Source of the DNA: Rana temporaria
Taxonomy: Eukaryota > Chordata > Amphibia > Anura > Ranidae
Direction: 5' to 3'
NCBI RefSeq assembly: GCF_905171775.1
Contig: NC_053490.1
Coordinates: forward strand, 84,632,286 to 84,696,285
DNA: 64,000 nucleotides
Shown: positions 22,751 through 32,395 of the stretch, piece by piece
Layout: each line of letters begins with the position of its first letter
Numbering within the stretch: the stretch's first letter is position 1
Position numbers and translations under genes: made by a program
Notes under the pieces: model-generated
Databases searched by the model: none
What the model was told of the DNA's origin: nothing
Seen by the model: the letters and a program-made list of their open reading frames with translations, nothing else

Positions 22751-22950
22751 TATACAGTTAGGTCCATATATAATATGAGAGTATGTACATCCGAATCGGA
22801 AGAAGGGGTTAGGAATTATAGCTTCCCTTTTTCACGGGACCAAAAGTAATTGGACAATTGAATAAAAAGCTGTTTCATGGCCAGGTGTGGGCTACTCCTT
22901 CATTATTTATTCATCAATTAGGCAGGTAAAAGGTCTGGAGTTGATTCTAA

Positions 22951-23389
22951 AGCCTCGTACACATGATCCGATTTTGCGCAGACAAATTCTTGGACTTTTG
23001 TCGAAGGGCATTGGCCAAAATCTTGTCTTGCATACAAACGACACACAATTGTCGGCCAACAAACATGAACGTAGTTACGTACTACGTAGTTTTTCAGCTC
23101 TTTAGCGCCACCCTTATGGGCACCTTCTGCTAATGTTGTGTTTGGTGAGCATTGCTTCTGAGCATGCGTGTTTGTACTTGGGACTTTTGTCCGACGGACT
23201 TGTGTACACACACTTGGAAAATTCTATCACAGACCATTGTTCGGAAAATTTTAAAGCCTGCCATCCAACATTTGTCTGCGGAAAATCCAACAACAATTGT
23301 CCGATGGAGCATACAAATGGTCGGATTTTCCACCAACAGCCTGTCATCACACAATTCCCTTTGGAAAATCCGATCGTGTGTACGAGGCT
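22951..23389. mobile_element. PIF/Harbinger-type MITE with AGCCTCGTAC ends, 439 bp
   Basis: Ends AGCCTCGTACACATGATCCG and the near reverse complement, between exact TAA duplications (22948-22950, 23390-23392). The ends follow the pattern of the autonomous element at 26140. Subterminal GGAAAATCCGA-type motifs repeat on both arms. Confidence 0.85.
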
Positions 23390-23435
23390 TAAGTGTGGTA
23401 TTTGCATTTGGAATCTATAGCTGTGAACCTACATC

Positions 23436-23790
23436 ATGCGTTCAAAGGCACTGTCCATGCAAGTGAAACAGGCCATTGCAAGGCTTCAAAAACAAAACAA
23501 ATCCATCAGAGAGAGAACAGCAACATTAGGAGTGGCCAAGTCAACAGTTTGGTACATTCTGAGGGAAGAAGAACGCACTGGTGAGCTCAGCAACATAATA
23601 TGCCTGGATGTTTACGGAAGACAACAGTGGTGGATGATTGCAGGATCCTCTCTATAGAAGAGAGAAACACATTCACAACATCCAGACAAGTAAAGGACAC
23701 TCTCCGGGAGGTGGGCGTATCATTGTCAAAGTTTACAATCAAGAGAAGACTTCACAAGAGGGTTTAGGGTGCCAACCATTCATAAGCCTA
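23436..23790 (+). pseudogene. Tc1 transposase N-terminal fragment
   Basis: Starts MRSKALSMQVKQAIARLQKQ and continues with a helix-turn-helix-like GVAKSTVWYILREEE, the paired-type DNA-binding head of Tc1 transposases. After a frame change, pieces such as RQVKDTLREVGVS and KRRLHKRGFRVP (second helix-turn-helix) follow. The DDE catalytic domain is absent because of the internal deletion. Confidence 0.8.
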
Positions 23791-23819
23791 ATATATATAG
23801 ACCTAACTGTAGGTAAGCC

Positions 23820-24712
23820 CAGGGCATTTATTCAGGTGGAATGCAGGGAAATGCAGTTCCGCCACCTCCAGCACTGAGAGTTTCTAATGGAAAGAGGTGC
23901 TGGGGTGTACTGGAGGGTCCGTTAATGCTGGCTGCTAGAGTATCTATTTTTTTCTTGGTGAATTTATCATTGATGGAAAGCTCTATTGTTGCTGGGGGGT
24001 GGGGGTCTTATGTTGCTGGGTGGTCTTATGTTGCTGGGGGGATCAATTGTTGTTGACAGGAATCTATTGTTGAGCCAAGGGTCTATTGTTGCTGGCTGCT
24101 GAAGGGTCTATAAATGTTGACTGTTGGGAGATTTATTGTTGCTGACGGGGGCCTATTGTTCTTGGGGTGGATTTGTTGTTGTTAGGGGGTATTTTGTTGC
24201 AGGAGGTTTATTGTTGCTGGAGGGATCTACTGTTGATTAGGAGAGCTATTGTTGCTGGCTGCATGGGATCTCTTTTACTTATTTTTATATTATCCTGAAC
24301 AAATTCCATACAAATTACTTAGCATCACAAAATTATACTTGGTTCTGTTTTTTTCTAAAAAGGGTGGTATTGGAAGGTGGGTAGGGGGTGGAACTGAGGG
24401 ATGGTGCTCAGAGGTGGGTAGGGGATGGAACTGAAGGACGATGCTCAGAGGTGGGTAGGGGGTGGAACTGAAGGACGATGCTCAGAGGTGGGTAGGGGGT
24501 GGAACTGAAGGACGGTGCTCAGAGGTGGGTAGGGGATGGAACTGAAGGACGGTGCTCAGAGGTGGGTAGGGGATGGAACTGAAGGATGGTGCTCAGTGGT
24601 GGGTAGGGGATGGAACTGAAGGACAGTGCTCAGAGCTGGGTAGGGGGCAGAAACAAGTGCTGACTTGGAAGAGAGGAGTGCCTGGATCTATTATCTGAGA
24701 AGAAAAGCCCTG
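23820..24712. mobile_element. Non-autonomous hAT element (hAT-D), 893 bp
   Basis: Ends CAGGGCATTTATTCAGG and GAGAAGAAAAGCCCTG, flanked by GGTAAGCC and GGTAAGCA (7 of 8 identical). The terminal region, including TGCAGTTCCGCCACCTCCAG, is shared with hAT-C. The interior is made of repeated TTGTTGCTGG-type units (about 23980-24265) and a 37-bp minisatellite. No transposase. Confidence 0.85.
24375..24655. repeat. 37-bp minisatellite inside hAT-D
   Basis: Unit GGTGGGTAGGGGATGGAACT plus GAAGGACGGTGCTCAGA, about 7-8 copies differing at a few positions (GGGG or GGGA, GACGA or GACGG). Confidence 0.9.
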
Positions 24713-25504
24713 GGTAAGCATGATTGTTTATTTCCTCCTCATTCAGGTATACAGGTTTATAGATAATTGGGGGGGGGGGGGTGGCATGGTGAGGGTCTTC
24801 TTTAACAAGTTATGCACCCATCAAACACCTTCTGAGAATATCAAAACAGGTACAAGAATTGCAACTACCCTATACAGATGATGGAAGTCATCAGTTAATT
24901 CTGACTTCTGAGGATTACTACTTTTGCATGTACTAATAATGATAATAATTTTAGTTTTGTATGCAAATTACTGTATTATGAATTCATTATGGTGCTTGTC
25001 TTAAATGAATGAATGAGTGAGTGAATGTATGAATGAATACAGTATTCAGTTCATCCCTGAATGGAACAATGCCAGATATGTCAATGTGGCACAATGTGAA
25101 GCTCAGACATTAAAGGCTGTAAATTGCTTTATGTTTTCCAGGCTGCTTAAAATTCAGAAGTGCGGGATATAAAAGAAACCTGCTGTGAGACTAATATGCT
25201 TGTCACTTTCGGATCTCTCCACTTATATGTGTTTTGTTCAGAAACAGCTTCTTCACCGGTTCATCAAACTGAAGTTGTAAATAACATCACACAACTCACT
25301 TGGTTAACATTCTAGGACCATCTCTTCCAGTATCACCTGCTGTTTGTTTGGGATTCTTGATTATGACTATTCATCTTAATTGTCTGTGACCAAGTTAAAG
25401 AGGAACTCTACCAAGGTGCATTAGATGAGATGGTATACTGGAGGTCAGGTGTGTAAATCTTCCAAACCTTATTACTGCTGATCTGGAGATGTTCTCTTCA
25501 CATA
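24713..25504. other. No recognisable feature; short GAAT microsatellite
   Basis: Contains a poly-G run near 24768-24781 and an imperfect (GAAT)n at about 25006-25040. At 25396 a TTAA-AGAGGAACTCTACC string resembles the left end of the piggyBac-like MITEs, without a visible right end. Confidence 0.4.
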
Positions 25505-26978
25505 GGCCCGGATTCACAAAGCACTTACGCCGATGTATCTCGCGATACGCCACGTAAGTCTAACTATGTGCCTTCGTATCTGTGCGTCGTGCCCACAATC
25601 TGAGATACGCCTAAAAATAGGCTTCCTACGACCGACGTAACTTACCTACACCATCGTATCGTGGGCGCATATTTACGCTGGGCGCATTTGCCGCTCCCAT
25701 TGATTTTCACATATGCAAATGAGGGAGATACGCCGATTCACAAACGTAGTTGCGCCCGGCACATAATATGCGCAGTTTGCGTAAGTCGTACGACTGGCGT
25801 GAAGTTATTCCCCATATAGGAGGCGAAACTCATGCAAAGGTATGGACCAGGGAACAGAGTCGTTGTATTTTACGTTGTTTGAGTAGTACGTGAATAGGGC
25901 TGGGCGAAGGTTACGTTCACGTCGTAGGGCAGTAATCCGTCGTATCTTAGGGAGTAGTTCCGACGTGATTCTGAGCATGTGCACAGGGATGCGGCCACGG
26001 GACAGCGCATGCGCTGTTCATTTTAAGTACTTCTATGGCGCTTGCCCCATCATTTGTATGGGGTCACGCCTCATTAGCATGGCTCACGCCCACTTCCACC
26101 TACGCTGGCTTACGCCGAGGAAACCCAGCGTATCTTTAAGGCCTCGTACTCACGACCAAACATGTCTGCTGAAACTGGTCCGCGGACCAGTTTCAGCGGA
26201 CATGTTCGTTCGTGTGTAGGCAGTAACGTACAGAATTCCAGCAAACAATCGTCGGCCAGACCGTTTTCCAACGAACAACTGTTTCCTGGTCTTGCTTTAA
26301 AACAGTCTGCTGGAATCGTGTCCGTCAGACATGTTCGGTCGTCTGTACACAAAAGCAGCGTACAAAAACCCCGCGCATGCTCAGTCCAAATGAGGAGACG
26401 GGAGCGCTCGTTCAGGTAAAACTCGCGTTTCTTTGGGATATGGCACATTCGTCATTAGAAACCTTTTATTCTAGCAAGAGAACAATGTCTTAAAAAGGCG
26501 CACTAAACCACATTTTAAAGCCTCGTTTTCTTAATTCTTCTCTTGCTAGAATAACCCCGTTCTCTTGCTGATGCAATTTCAATAGAGTTGTCCCATACTG
26601 AAATGTCACATTTCTTGCTTGTGATGTAATCCTTTAATAATGTTTTCTATGCCAGACGTGTGTTTTGGTTGGTGGTCCTCCATAATTTAGAGTAGTCATT
26701 TTTGTAAAGGAATGTGCATTTTTTTTATTTTTTTTTTGTTTCTAGTTATGTCACCATTTAAACAATTTTTTTTTTACATGTTTTTTTAAATTAATTTTTT
26801 TTTTTGGTGTTTCATTAGAGAATATTAAACCATGTTGGCACACCAAATGTCCCCCCCCCCCCCCAAGGAGTGTGTCCTTTGTAAATTACCCATTGTATAT
26901 TTATTAAAGGTTTGCTGCCTAATAATCCCCACAGTATATCAAACAATAGGCATGTTTTCAAATGAAAGCAAAAGGCCT

Positions 26979-26984
26979 TTTATT
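26979..26984 (-). terminator. AATAAA poly(A) signal for the MADF gene
   Basis: AATAAA on the minus strand about 220 bp beyond the MADF stop codon at 27202. If used, the 3' untranslated region would include the inverted exon copy at 27041-27215. Confidence 0.5.
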
Positions 26985-27040
26985 CAGGCAAATGTCATCA
27001 CAAAAAATAAAAAGAACGGCAGCACTAGAATAGATAGCAA

Positions 27041-27215
27041 ACTATATGCAAACTTGCATTTCCAACATGGTGAAGGATAAACTTCCAAGCCTCAGGAGCC
27101 AAACACAAAAATATGAAGCAGCAGCACACAAACAAAGGAACCCAAACTGTGGTAGTACAAACAAGATGTCCTTTATGTGGAAGGAAATGGAAGGCAGAAA
27201 ATCAACGTTTCCTCC
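27041..27215 (+). repeat. Inverted partial copy of the MADF exon
   Basis: The plus strand here reads TATATGCAAACTTG, AACATGGTGAAGGATAAACT, AAAGGAACCCAAACTGTGGT and GAAATGGAAGGCAG. In the same order these are blocks of the MADF coding exon on the minus strand (about 28375 down to 28160). Small deletions and substitutions break the frame. It overlaps the last codons of the MADF gene and lies antisense to its 3' end. Confidence 0.85.
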
Positions 27216-28507
27216 TCTTTCCAGCCTTCCCTCCAGGCAGCCTTCCAGCGGATCGAACACGGGGTCTTGCAGGTGGGGTTGATGTGGCAGCAGGAGGATG
27301 GTGTTCCGCAAGCCGGGCTGGATCACATAGCCCAGTGTCTGGGGTCAGCAGGCCCCTCTGCATCCACCAAAGGACCTGGTTCATCAGGGCCTTTGCCAGT
27401 CTTCTCTGGTCCTCCTCCCCTTCATTTAAATCATGGGCCAATGAGGCACTGAAGGCCTCTGTGGGGTTGAGGGGGGCCCTCATGATGGCGCTTGCCTCCT
27501 GGATCATGCGGAGGCTTGCCTCCTCCACAGGCCTCAACTGCCTCCTTCGGCCTGATGGCCTCACCTGGGGGGGAGAAGACTGGCTGGTGGTGGTTCTCCT
27601 GGCCGGGTGGACCTGCTGCAGGCCACTGGGCCCAGCCTCCTCCTGGCTGCCACTGACCCCGGCCTCCTCCTGGCTGCCACTGACCCCGGCCTCCTCCTGG
27701 CTGCCACTGACCCCGGCCTCCTCCTGGCTGACAGACACCTGAGGATCTGCCACCTCCTGGCTGATCTCTTCTTCCTGTGTGGAAAAAAAAGGAATTTTTT
27801 TACAATTTCGCTAAATAAAACCACACTCATTTTCATGTTTTTCGTTTAGTATTTTCTGTTCATTATTACTTGAATACACTCTACTTCTGACCCCTGCAGT
27901 TGTCATCCCTGACACCTATTTGTCTGTACACCTTTTTGTTTGCTTTTTCCCAGCTTGGTTTTTTTTTTACAATATCTAATCATTAATCCACCAAGAATTA
28001 TTTACGCCATAAATATAGAGGAAACTACTATACCTCCTCATCGAAGGGTGGCAGATCTGCATCTCTGTCAGCCAGGCCCTCTTCCTCCGACTCTGCAGGG
28101 CTGTGGTCATCTGGGGAATGTCCGCTGGAAGGTAGCATGGAGGAAAGGTTGGAAGAAAGACTGGACATCGTTTTCCTGCCTTCCATTTCGTCCCGCAAAA
28201 AAGCCATCTGTTTATAATACCACAGTTTGGGTTCCTTTGCTTGTCTTGCTGCTGCTCCCGATTTTTGGCTTTTATTAGCTTTGTATGCTCTCCTGTATGT
28301 GCTTCTGAGGTTGGCAAGTTTATCCTTCACCATGTTGGCAGTGCATCCTGGCACCCAAGTTTGCATATAATTTGCTAGCTCTTCTAGTGCTGCCGCTCGT
28401 ACCTCTTTATTGCAATATAAAGAGTGCTTTGAATTCCACAGGATGGGCGTGTCCTGGTATTTTTGAAGTAAGGCCTCTATAGATTCCTTGCTTTGTAGGA
28501 GGTCCAT
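27202..28507 (-). CDS. MADF-domain protein of the Harbinger element (two exons)
   Basis: Proposed join on the minus strand: exon 1 28507-28034 (ends GAGGAG before a GTATAG donor) and exon 2 27774-27202 (after a pyrimidine-rich CACACAG acceptor), about 348 residues. The start is the ATG of MDLLQSKESIEALLQ. Residues about 8-105 form a MADF (Myb/SANT-like in Adf-1) DNA-binding domain: YQDTPILWNSKHSLYCNK, then KDKLANLRSTYRRAY and KLWYYKQMAFLRDEM. An acidic stretch follows. Exon 2 opens with four near-identical 9-residue units (SQEEAGVSG) and ends in a basic tail (GKAGKRRKR), a likely nuclear signal. It is probably a DNA-binding accessory factor. It is divergently arranged with the Myb-like gene. 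The intron is inferred from sequence only. Confidence 0.75.
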
Positions 28508-29440
28508 TGTAATTTTTCCCAAATTATATTTCTTTTTGAGTCTAGATTACAAAAACATAAACCACAGAAAAATAAATATTCCAAAGGATCAGCGTTGACC
28601 TTGATCTAATATGTGTCTTCAAATTTATTACCTATATCTAATTACAAACACAGTCTCTCTTGTTTAAACAATGATTGGCAGCTCGGCCGCATTGCTTGTA
28701 CCAAACATTGATTTGCTAGATGCAGAGCCATTGTTCACATTGCAGTAAATATTTTAAATATATAAAATTAAACAATGCTTACAAATGACAGTTTTCATCT
28801 AGGCACTCTTTCATGTGTAAATCTCATGCCCCTGACAATGGATGACATAAAAGACACTTCCTAATGACCTCTGTACAACCAACACTTGAACAATACTTTG
28901 CCTGATCTGAATACACCATTCAAAAACTTGTCAATGAGGTACAGCATTGTTCACATCTCTATTTTGTGAGGTGTCCAAAAGCATTTGGATACCAAAATAA
29001 CATTGTGGTACCCCATAGACAGAATAGCTTAAAAAGGGTGCAACCAACAGCCCAAACCCCCATCCCATGTGTCTACATTTTCAAGGCCTCTGCTGATCAC
29101 ATTTTTAATTTCCTTACCTTCCTGTCTCTCGCTCCTCGTTTCTCACGCTCGCCTAATTACCGCGTAAGATGCGTAATCACGGCGTAAACCTTTTAAACAC
29201 TCCGCGTATTTATGAAACCCCGCCCTCGTCACCTTTGCGAGGCCCCTAATCAATGAGTTTAGGAAATATGGCGTTAACTGTGTATGTTCTGGATGCGCTC
29301 GAAGATTCTCCGCGTAACCGACGTAAACACGTTGTTTGCATTCTCTACACTCCGCGTATGTATTAAACGCCGCCCTCTTCTCCGCCCATGGCGTAAGAAT
29401 TCATCTTTTCCACGCCCATAATCTCTGTGGGAAAGGAAAG
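28508..29440. promoter_or_regulatory. Shared upstream region of the divergent MADF and Myb-like genes
   Basis: 933 bp separates the two divergent start codons. The part near the MADF gene is AT-rich. The part near the Myb-like gene (29140-29440) is CpG-rich with a repeated block, ACTCCGCGTATTTATGAAAC at about 29198 and ACTCCGCGTATGTATTAAAC at about 29348, 150 bp apart, each followed by CGCCCTC. Related GGCGTAA and CGCGTAA motifs recur. Such paired blocks could be binding sites for the element's own proteins or a duplicated core promoter. No perfect TATA box stands out. Confidence 0.45.
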
Positions 29441-31251
29441 ATGGCGATGTCACACGAGCGGGCACGATGCTCTCATGCCACAAGTGAAGGGACAGAGGCA
29501 GGGACGTCCCGATCAAGGAAAAGAAGATATAAAGCCACTAATATGCGGTTCCAGGAAATGGTGGAGTTAGTTTACATCATGCGAAAGAAGGACTATGATG
29601 GTGAATTAGGGCCATACAAGACCCCTAACCGCCGAAAGGCACATATTATGGACAAGGTGGCGAGGAGAATGCAGAGGATGTTTGGGATCACCAGGTCCAA
29701 GGAACAGCTGAGGAAACGATGGTCAGACTTAAAATTGAGGGAGCCACATCAGATGAAGAAAATACTTAAAATTCTGCGTAAAAGTAAGTAAATATATATT
29801 GGGGTTGGGGGGGGGGGGGGGTGATTGTCTGCAATAATGTGTTGCCATGTATATTTCACCATCTGCCTCCTTGGCCTGCTTGTAATTTTAAAGACATGTT
29901 GTCATTTATTTTTTAGGACATAAATAACTACATATTTACAAACAGTGTTCTTAGTAAACAACGTAACATCACATAGTTTATCAGAAAGGCTCGGTTATTC
30001 CAGGAACAACACACCTGGACATGGCTCACTGGCCAAAAACTTTGTTTGTAAACATTGTGTAAAAGCTAGTTCTAGAAAAAAAAAGTATGAGAATGGGAAA
30101 GGCAAACAGGATACATTCTAAAAACAGTGGTACTAAAGCAGATGTTTTCACATCTGCAATGCAGAGCACCTGTGTCTCCACAAATAAAAAATGGGTTTTG
30201 GTAGGGTCTCCCAGAAATACAGTTTAGGGGGGACATCCATGTGTGTCACTTTGCTAAAAAGGGGCAGGATCAGAGCTTGCCATATAGAAGTAATTGCTAA
30301 ATGTAGGTTTGGTGAAAGATAAAAGTAACTAAATGAAAGCATCTTCTAAGCAATGTGTGCGATTTATGCTCTCCAATATCTGTGTGCTGATGAGTCTACA
30401 TTTTTTTTGTTTTATTTCAGGGGAAAGAAGTCGCCAGCATTTGGAGGAGGCAGAGAGGGCCAGACAAGGCCAAAATCTGCCATCTCAACATGTGGAGGAG
30501 GAGGAGGATGTGGAAGGAGAAGAGGATGTGGAAGGAGAAGAGGATGTGGAAGGAGAAGAGGATGTGGAAGGAGAAGAGGATGTGGAAGGAGAAGAGGATG
30601 TGGAAGGAGAAGAGGATGTGGAAGGAGAGGAGGATGTGGAAGGAGAAGAGGATGTGGAAGGAGAGGAGGAAGGAAGAAAGGAGGAAGGAAGAGAGGAGGA
30701 AGAAGTAATTTTGGACTTAGAAGTCATAGCAGATGAAGGGCAAGTGGCGGAAGAACAATTTGGCGAATTGAAAGAAGGTGGATTGATGGATGAAGGAGGA
30801 GTCCAAGATGATGGGGAAGTGGTGGAAGAAGGAGGAGTGATTGAAGATGATGGGGAGGTGGTGGAAGAAGGAGGAGTGATAGAAGATGTCGAAGAGGTGG
30901 AAAGGAGAAGCCCATCAGGTCAGTGTCACCCTAGCTTGATTCAAAAAAACATATGTAGATAGGCCTCATCGAAAAATAATGTTGTAAATGCCTTTTTTTT
31001 TGTTGGTTTTAGGGGAGGAGGATGGTGTGCCAATATTTTCACGTGCAAGTGCTGCTATAATTATTCAGCAGGTAATGGAGTGCAGCACTGAAATGCACAA
31101 TATGCGTGAAAGGATGTTTCTCATGGAACAGAATGTAACAAATGTGCTTTTGGAATGCAGCACGGAAATGGACAATATGCGGCAAAGAATGATGGTCATC
31201 GAATCTAATTTTAAGAACATTATTGACATGATGGGCCGTGTCAAAGACTGA
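29441..31251 (+). CDS. Myb/SANT-like protein of the Harbinger element (three exons)
   Basis: Proposed exons: 29441-29783 (AAAA before GTAAGT), 30421-30918 (after TTTATTTCAG, ending ATCAG before GTCAGT) and 31013-31251 (after GGTTTTAG). They keep frame and give about 359 residues. After a basic head (RSRKRRYKATNMRFQEMVEL), residues about 30-115 form a trihelical Myb/SANT-like domain with RKAHIMDKVARRMQRMFG and EQLRKRWSDLKLRE. Exon 2 holds nine EEDVEG repeats and more acidic sequence. Exon 3 contains a duplicated ECSTEM.NMR.RM heptad-like block, probably a coiled coil for oligomerisation. In characterised Harbingers a Myb-like partner escorts the transposase to the nucleus and terminal repeats; a similar role is inferred here. 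A poly(A) signal candidate AATAAA lies at 31684. Confidence 0.8.
30497..30672 (+). repeat. 18-bp coding repeat (EEDVEG), nine copies
   Basis: GAGGATGTGGAAGGAGAA repeated in frame inside exon 2 of the Myb-like gene. Copies differ only by GAA or GAG codons, indicating recent slippage. Length is likely to vary among element copies. Confidence 0.95.
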
Positions 31252-31307
31252 AACACCCCCCGCCCATCCCCCGCCCCCACAAACATTTTTACAGTTTGAA
31301 TAATGAA

Positions 31308-31562
31308 TACGCCAAAATTTGAAGATACACACACAGTGTGCCAACATGTGCTATCTGCCATCACAGAATATCTAATGTCTGTGCTTTGTGGGTCCAACCC
31401 CCTCCTCCATCCTCAAGTAGTTGAGAGGAAGGGTTTGCTCCCACAAAACACAGACATTGATCACCCATGATGTCAGATAGCACATGTGGCCATTTGTCTG
31501 TTGAACCAATGACATTTGGCGAGTTTGCACTGAATGTGTGTATCTTCCAATTTTGGCGTGTT
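31308..31562. repeat. Imperfect palindrome between the convergent genes
   Basis: ACGCCAAAATTTGAAGATAC at the left is answered by GTATCTTCCAATTTTGGCGT at the right, with further paired blocks (GTGCTATCTG/CAGATAGCAC; GTCTGTGCTTTGTGGG/CCCACAAAACACAGAC) around a centre near 31435. It lies just after the Myb-like stop codon and before the AT-rich spacer (31570-32350) leading to the transposase 3' end. It may be a nested MITE or a structural element of the transposon. Confidence 0.8.
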
Positions 31563-32355
31563 CCAGTGTGAAAGCACACCATGACTGACTGCTGTTGTGA
31601 GTTTTTATATTTTTGGAATAGGATTTTGTTACTTTTTGACCATGTTGAACATTTTGGGATACTATAAAGTTTAGACCATAAAGAATAAACAACGGTAAAA
31701 AATTTAAAATATATATATATAGAATTATAAATCTCTCTAATCACTGAATTTAGTGAAGTAGAGATTTGACTCCAAATTCTCACCTAAAAATTTAGTTTTA
31801 GAAAAACACACCAAAAACAAAAAAAATGTTAAAAAAATTATTGTTTTTTGTGCATAAAAAATATGCCCAAAAAAAAAATTAAGGCGCTAAACACCCCACC
31901 AAATATAATCTATATATATATATATATATATGTAAACAATAAATCTAACTATATTTGATAAAAAAAAAAGTGAACTTGTTAATAAATGTATAATCTGCCT
32001 AATATTTTTGGTTGAATTACCTGAAAAAAAAAATAAAAAAAATAAAAAATTTTTTGACTCCTAAGTACAAAAGCAGGGAGTAATGAAAAAAATATAAAAT
32101 AATTTTTGGGGTCATGAACAAGCAAAAATTAAAATACTTGACCTCAAAATTTACAAATGGAGTTGCTTATTATTTCTAGACTCAATACCCTGTTTGTAGA
32201 TGAGTGAATACTGTGCAAAATGTGGTTAGTTACTAAAAGTGGAGAAATCAATTATGCATTACAATTGAAGAAGTTAGTTAGAGAACCAGGAAGACAGAGA
32301 AAAAGAGAAAAAGCATTAATGACAAACAACTGTATAAAGTCCAATGGTCTAATTA

Positions 32356-32361
32356 TTTATT
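32356..32361 (-). terminator. AATAAA poly(A) signal for the transposase gene
   Basis: AATAAA on the minus strand about 35 bp beyond the transposase stop at 32396. Confidence 0.6.
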
Positions 32362-32395
32362 ATTTGAGAGAATATTCCTTTCTTTGGGGGCCGAA

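Larger units (their letters stand above)
22755..23809 (+). mobile_element. Deleted Tc1-like element with nested PIF MITE
   Basis: Ends CAGTTAGGTCCATATATA and TATATATAGACCTAACTG lie next to TA dinucleotides. A 439-bp PIF MITE (22951-23389) sits in its 5' leader. After it the element resumes with the start of a transposase and jumps to the right inverted repeat, so the catalytic part was deleted internally. Confidence 0.85.

Noticed and set aside
27113..27742. 209-codon plus-strand frame
   Set aside because: Shadow of MADF exon 2 on the other strand and the inverted exon copy; Leu/Pro/Thr-Asp repeats are the antisense of the SQEEAGVSG units.
30485..30915. Ser/Thr/Pro- and Leu/Pro-rich minus-strand frames and Gly/Cys/Arg-rich or MWKEKR plus-strand frames
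   Set aside because: Alternative-frame readings of the EEDVEG coding repeat; only the Myb-like frame joins through splice sites to domains on either side.
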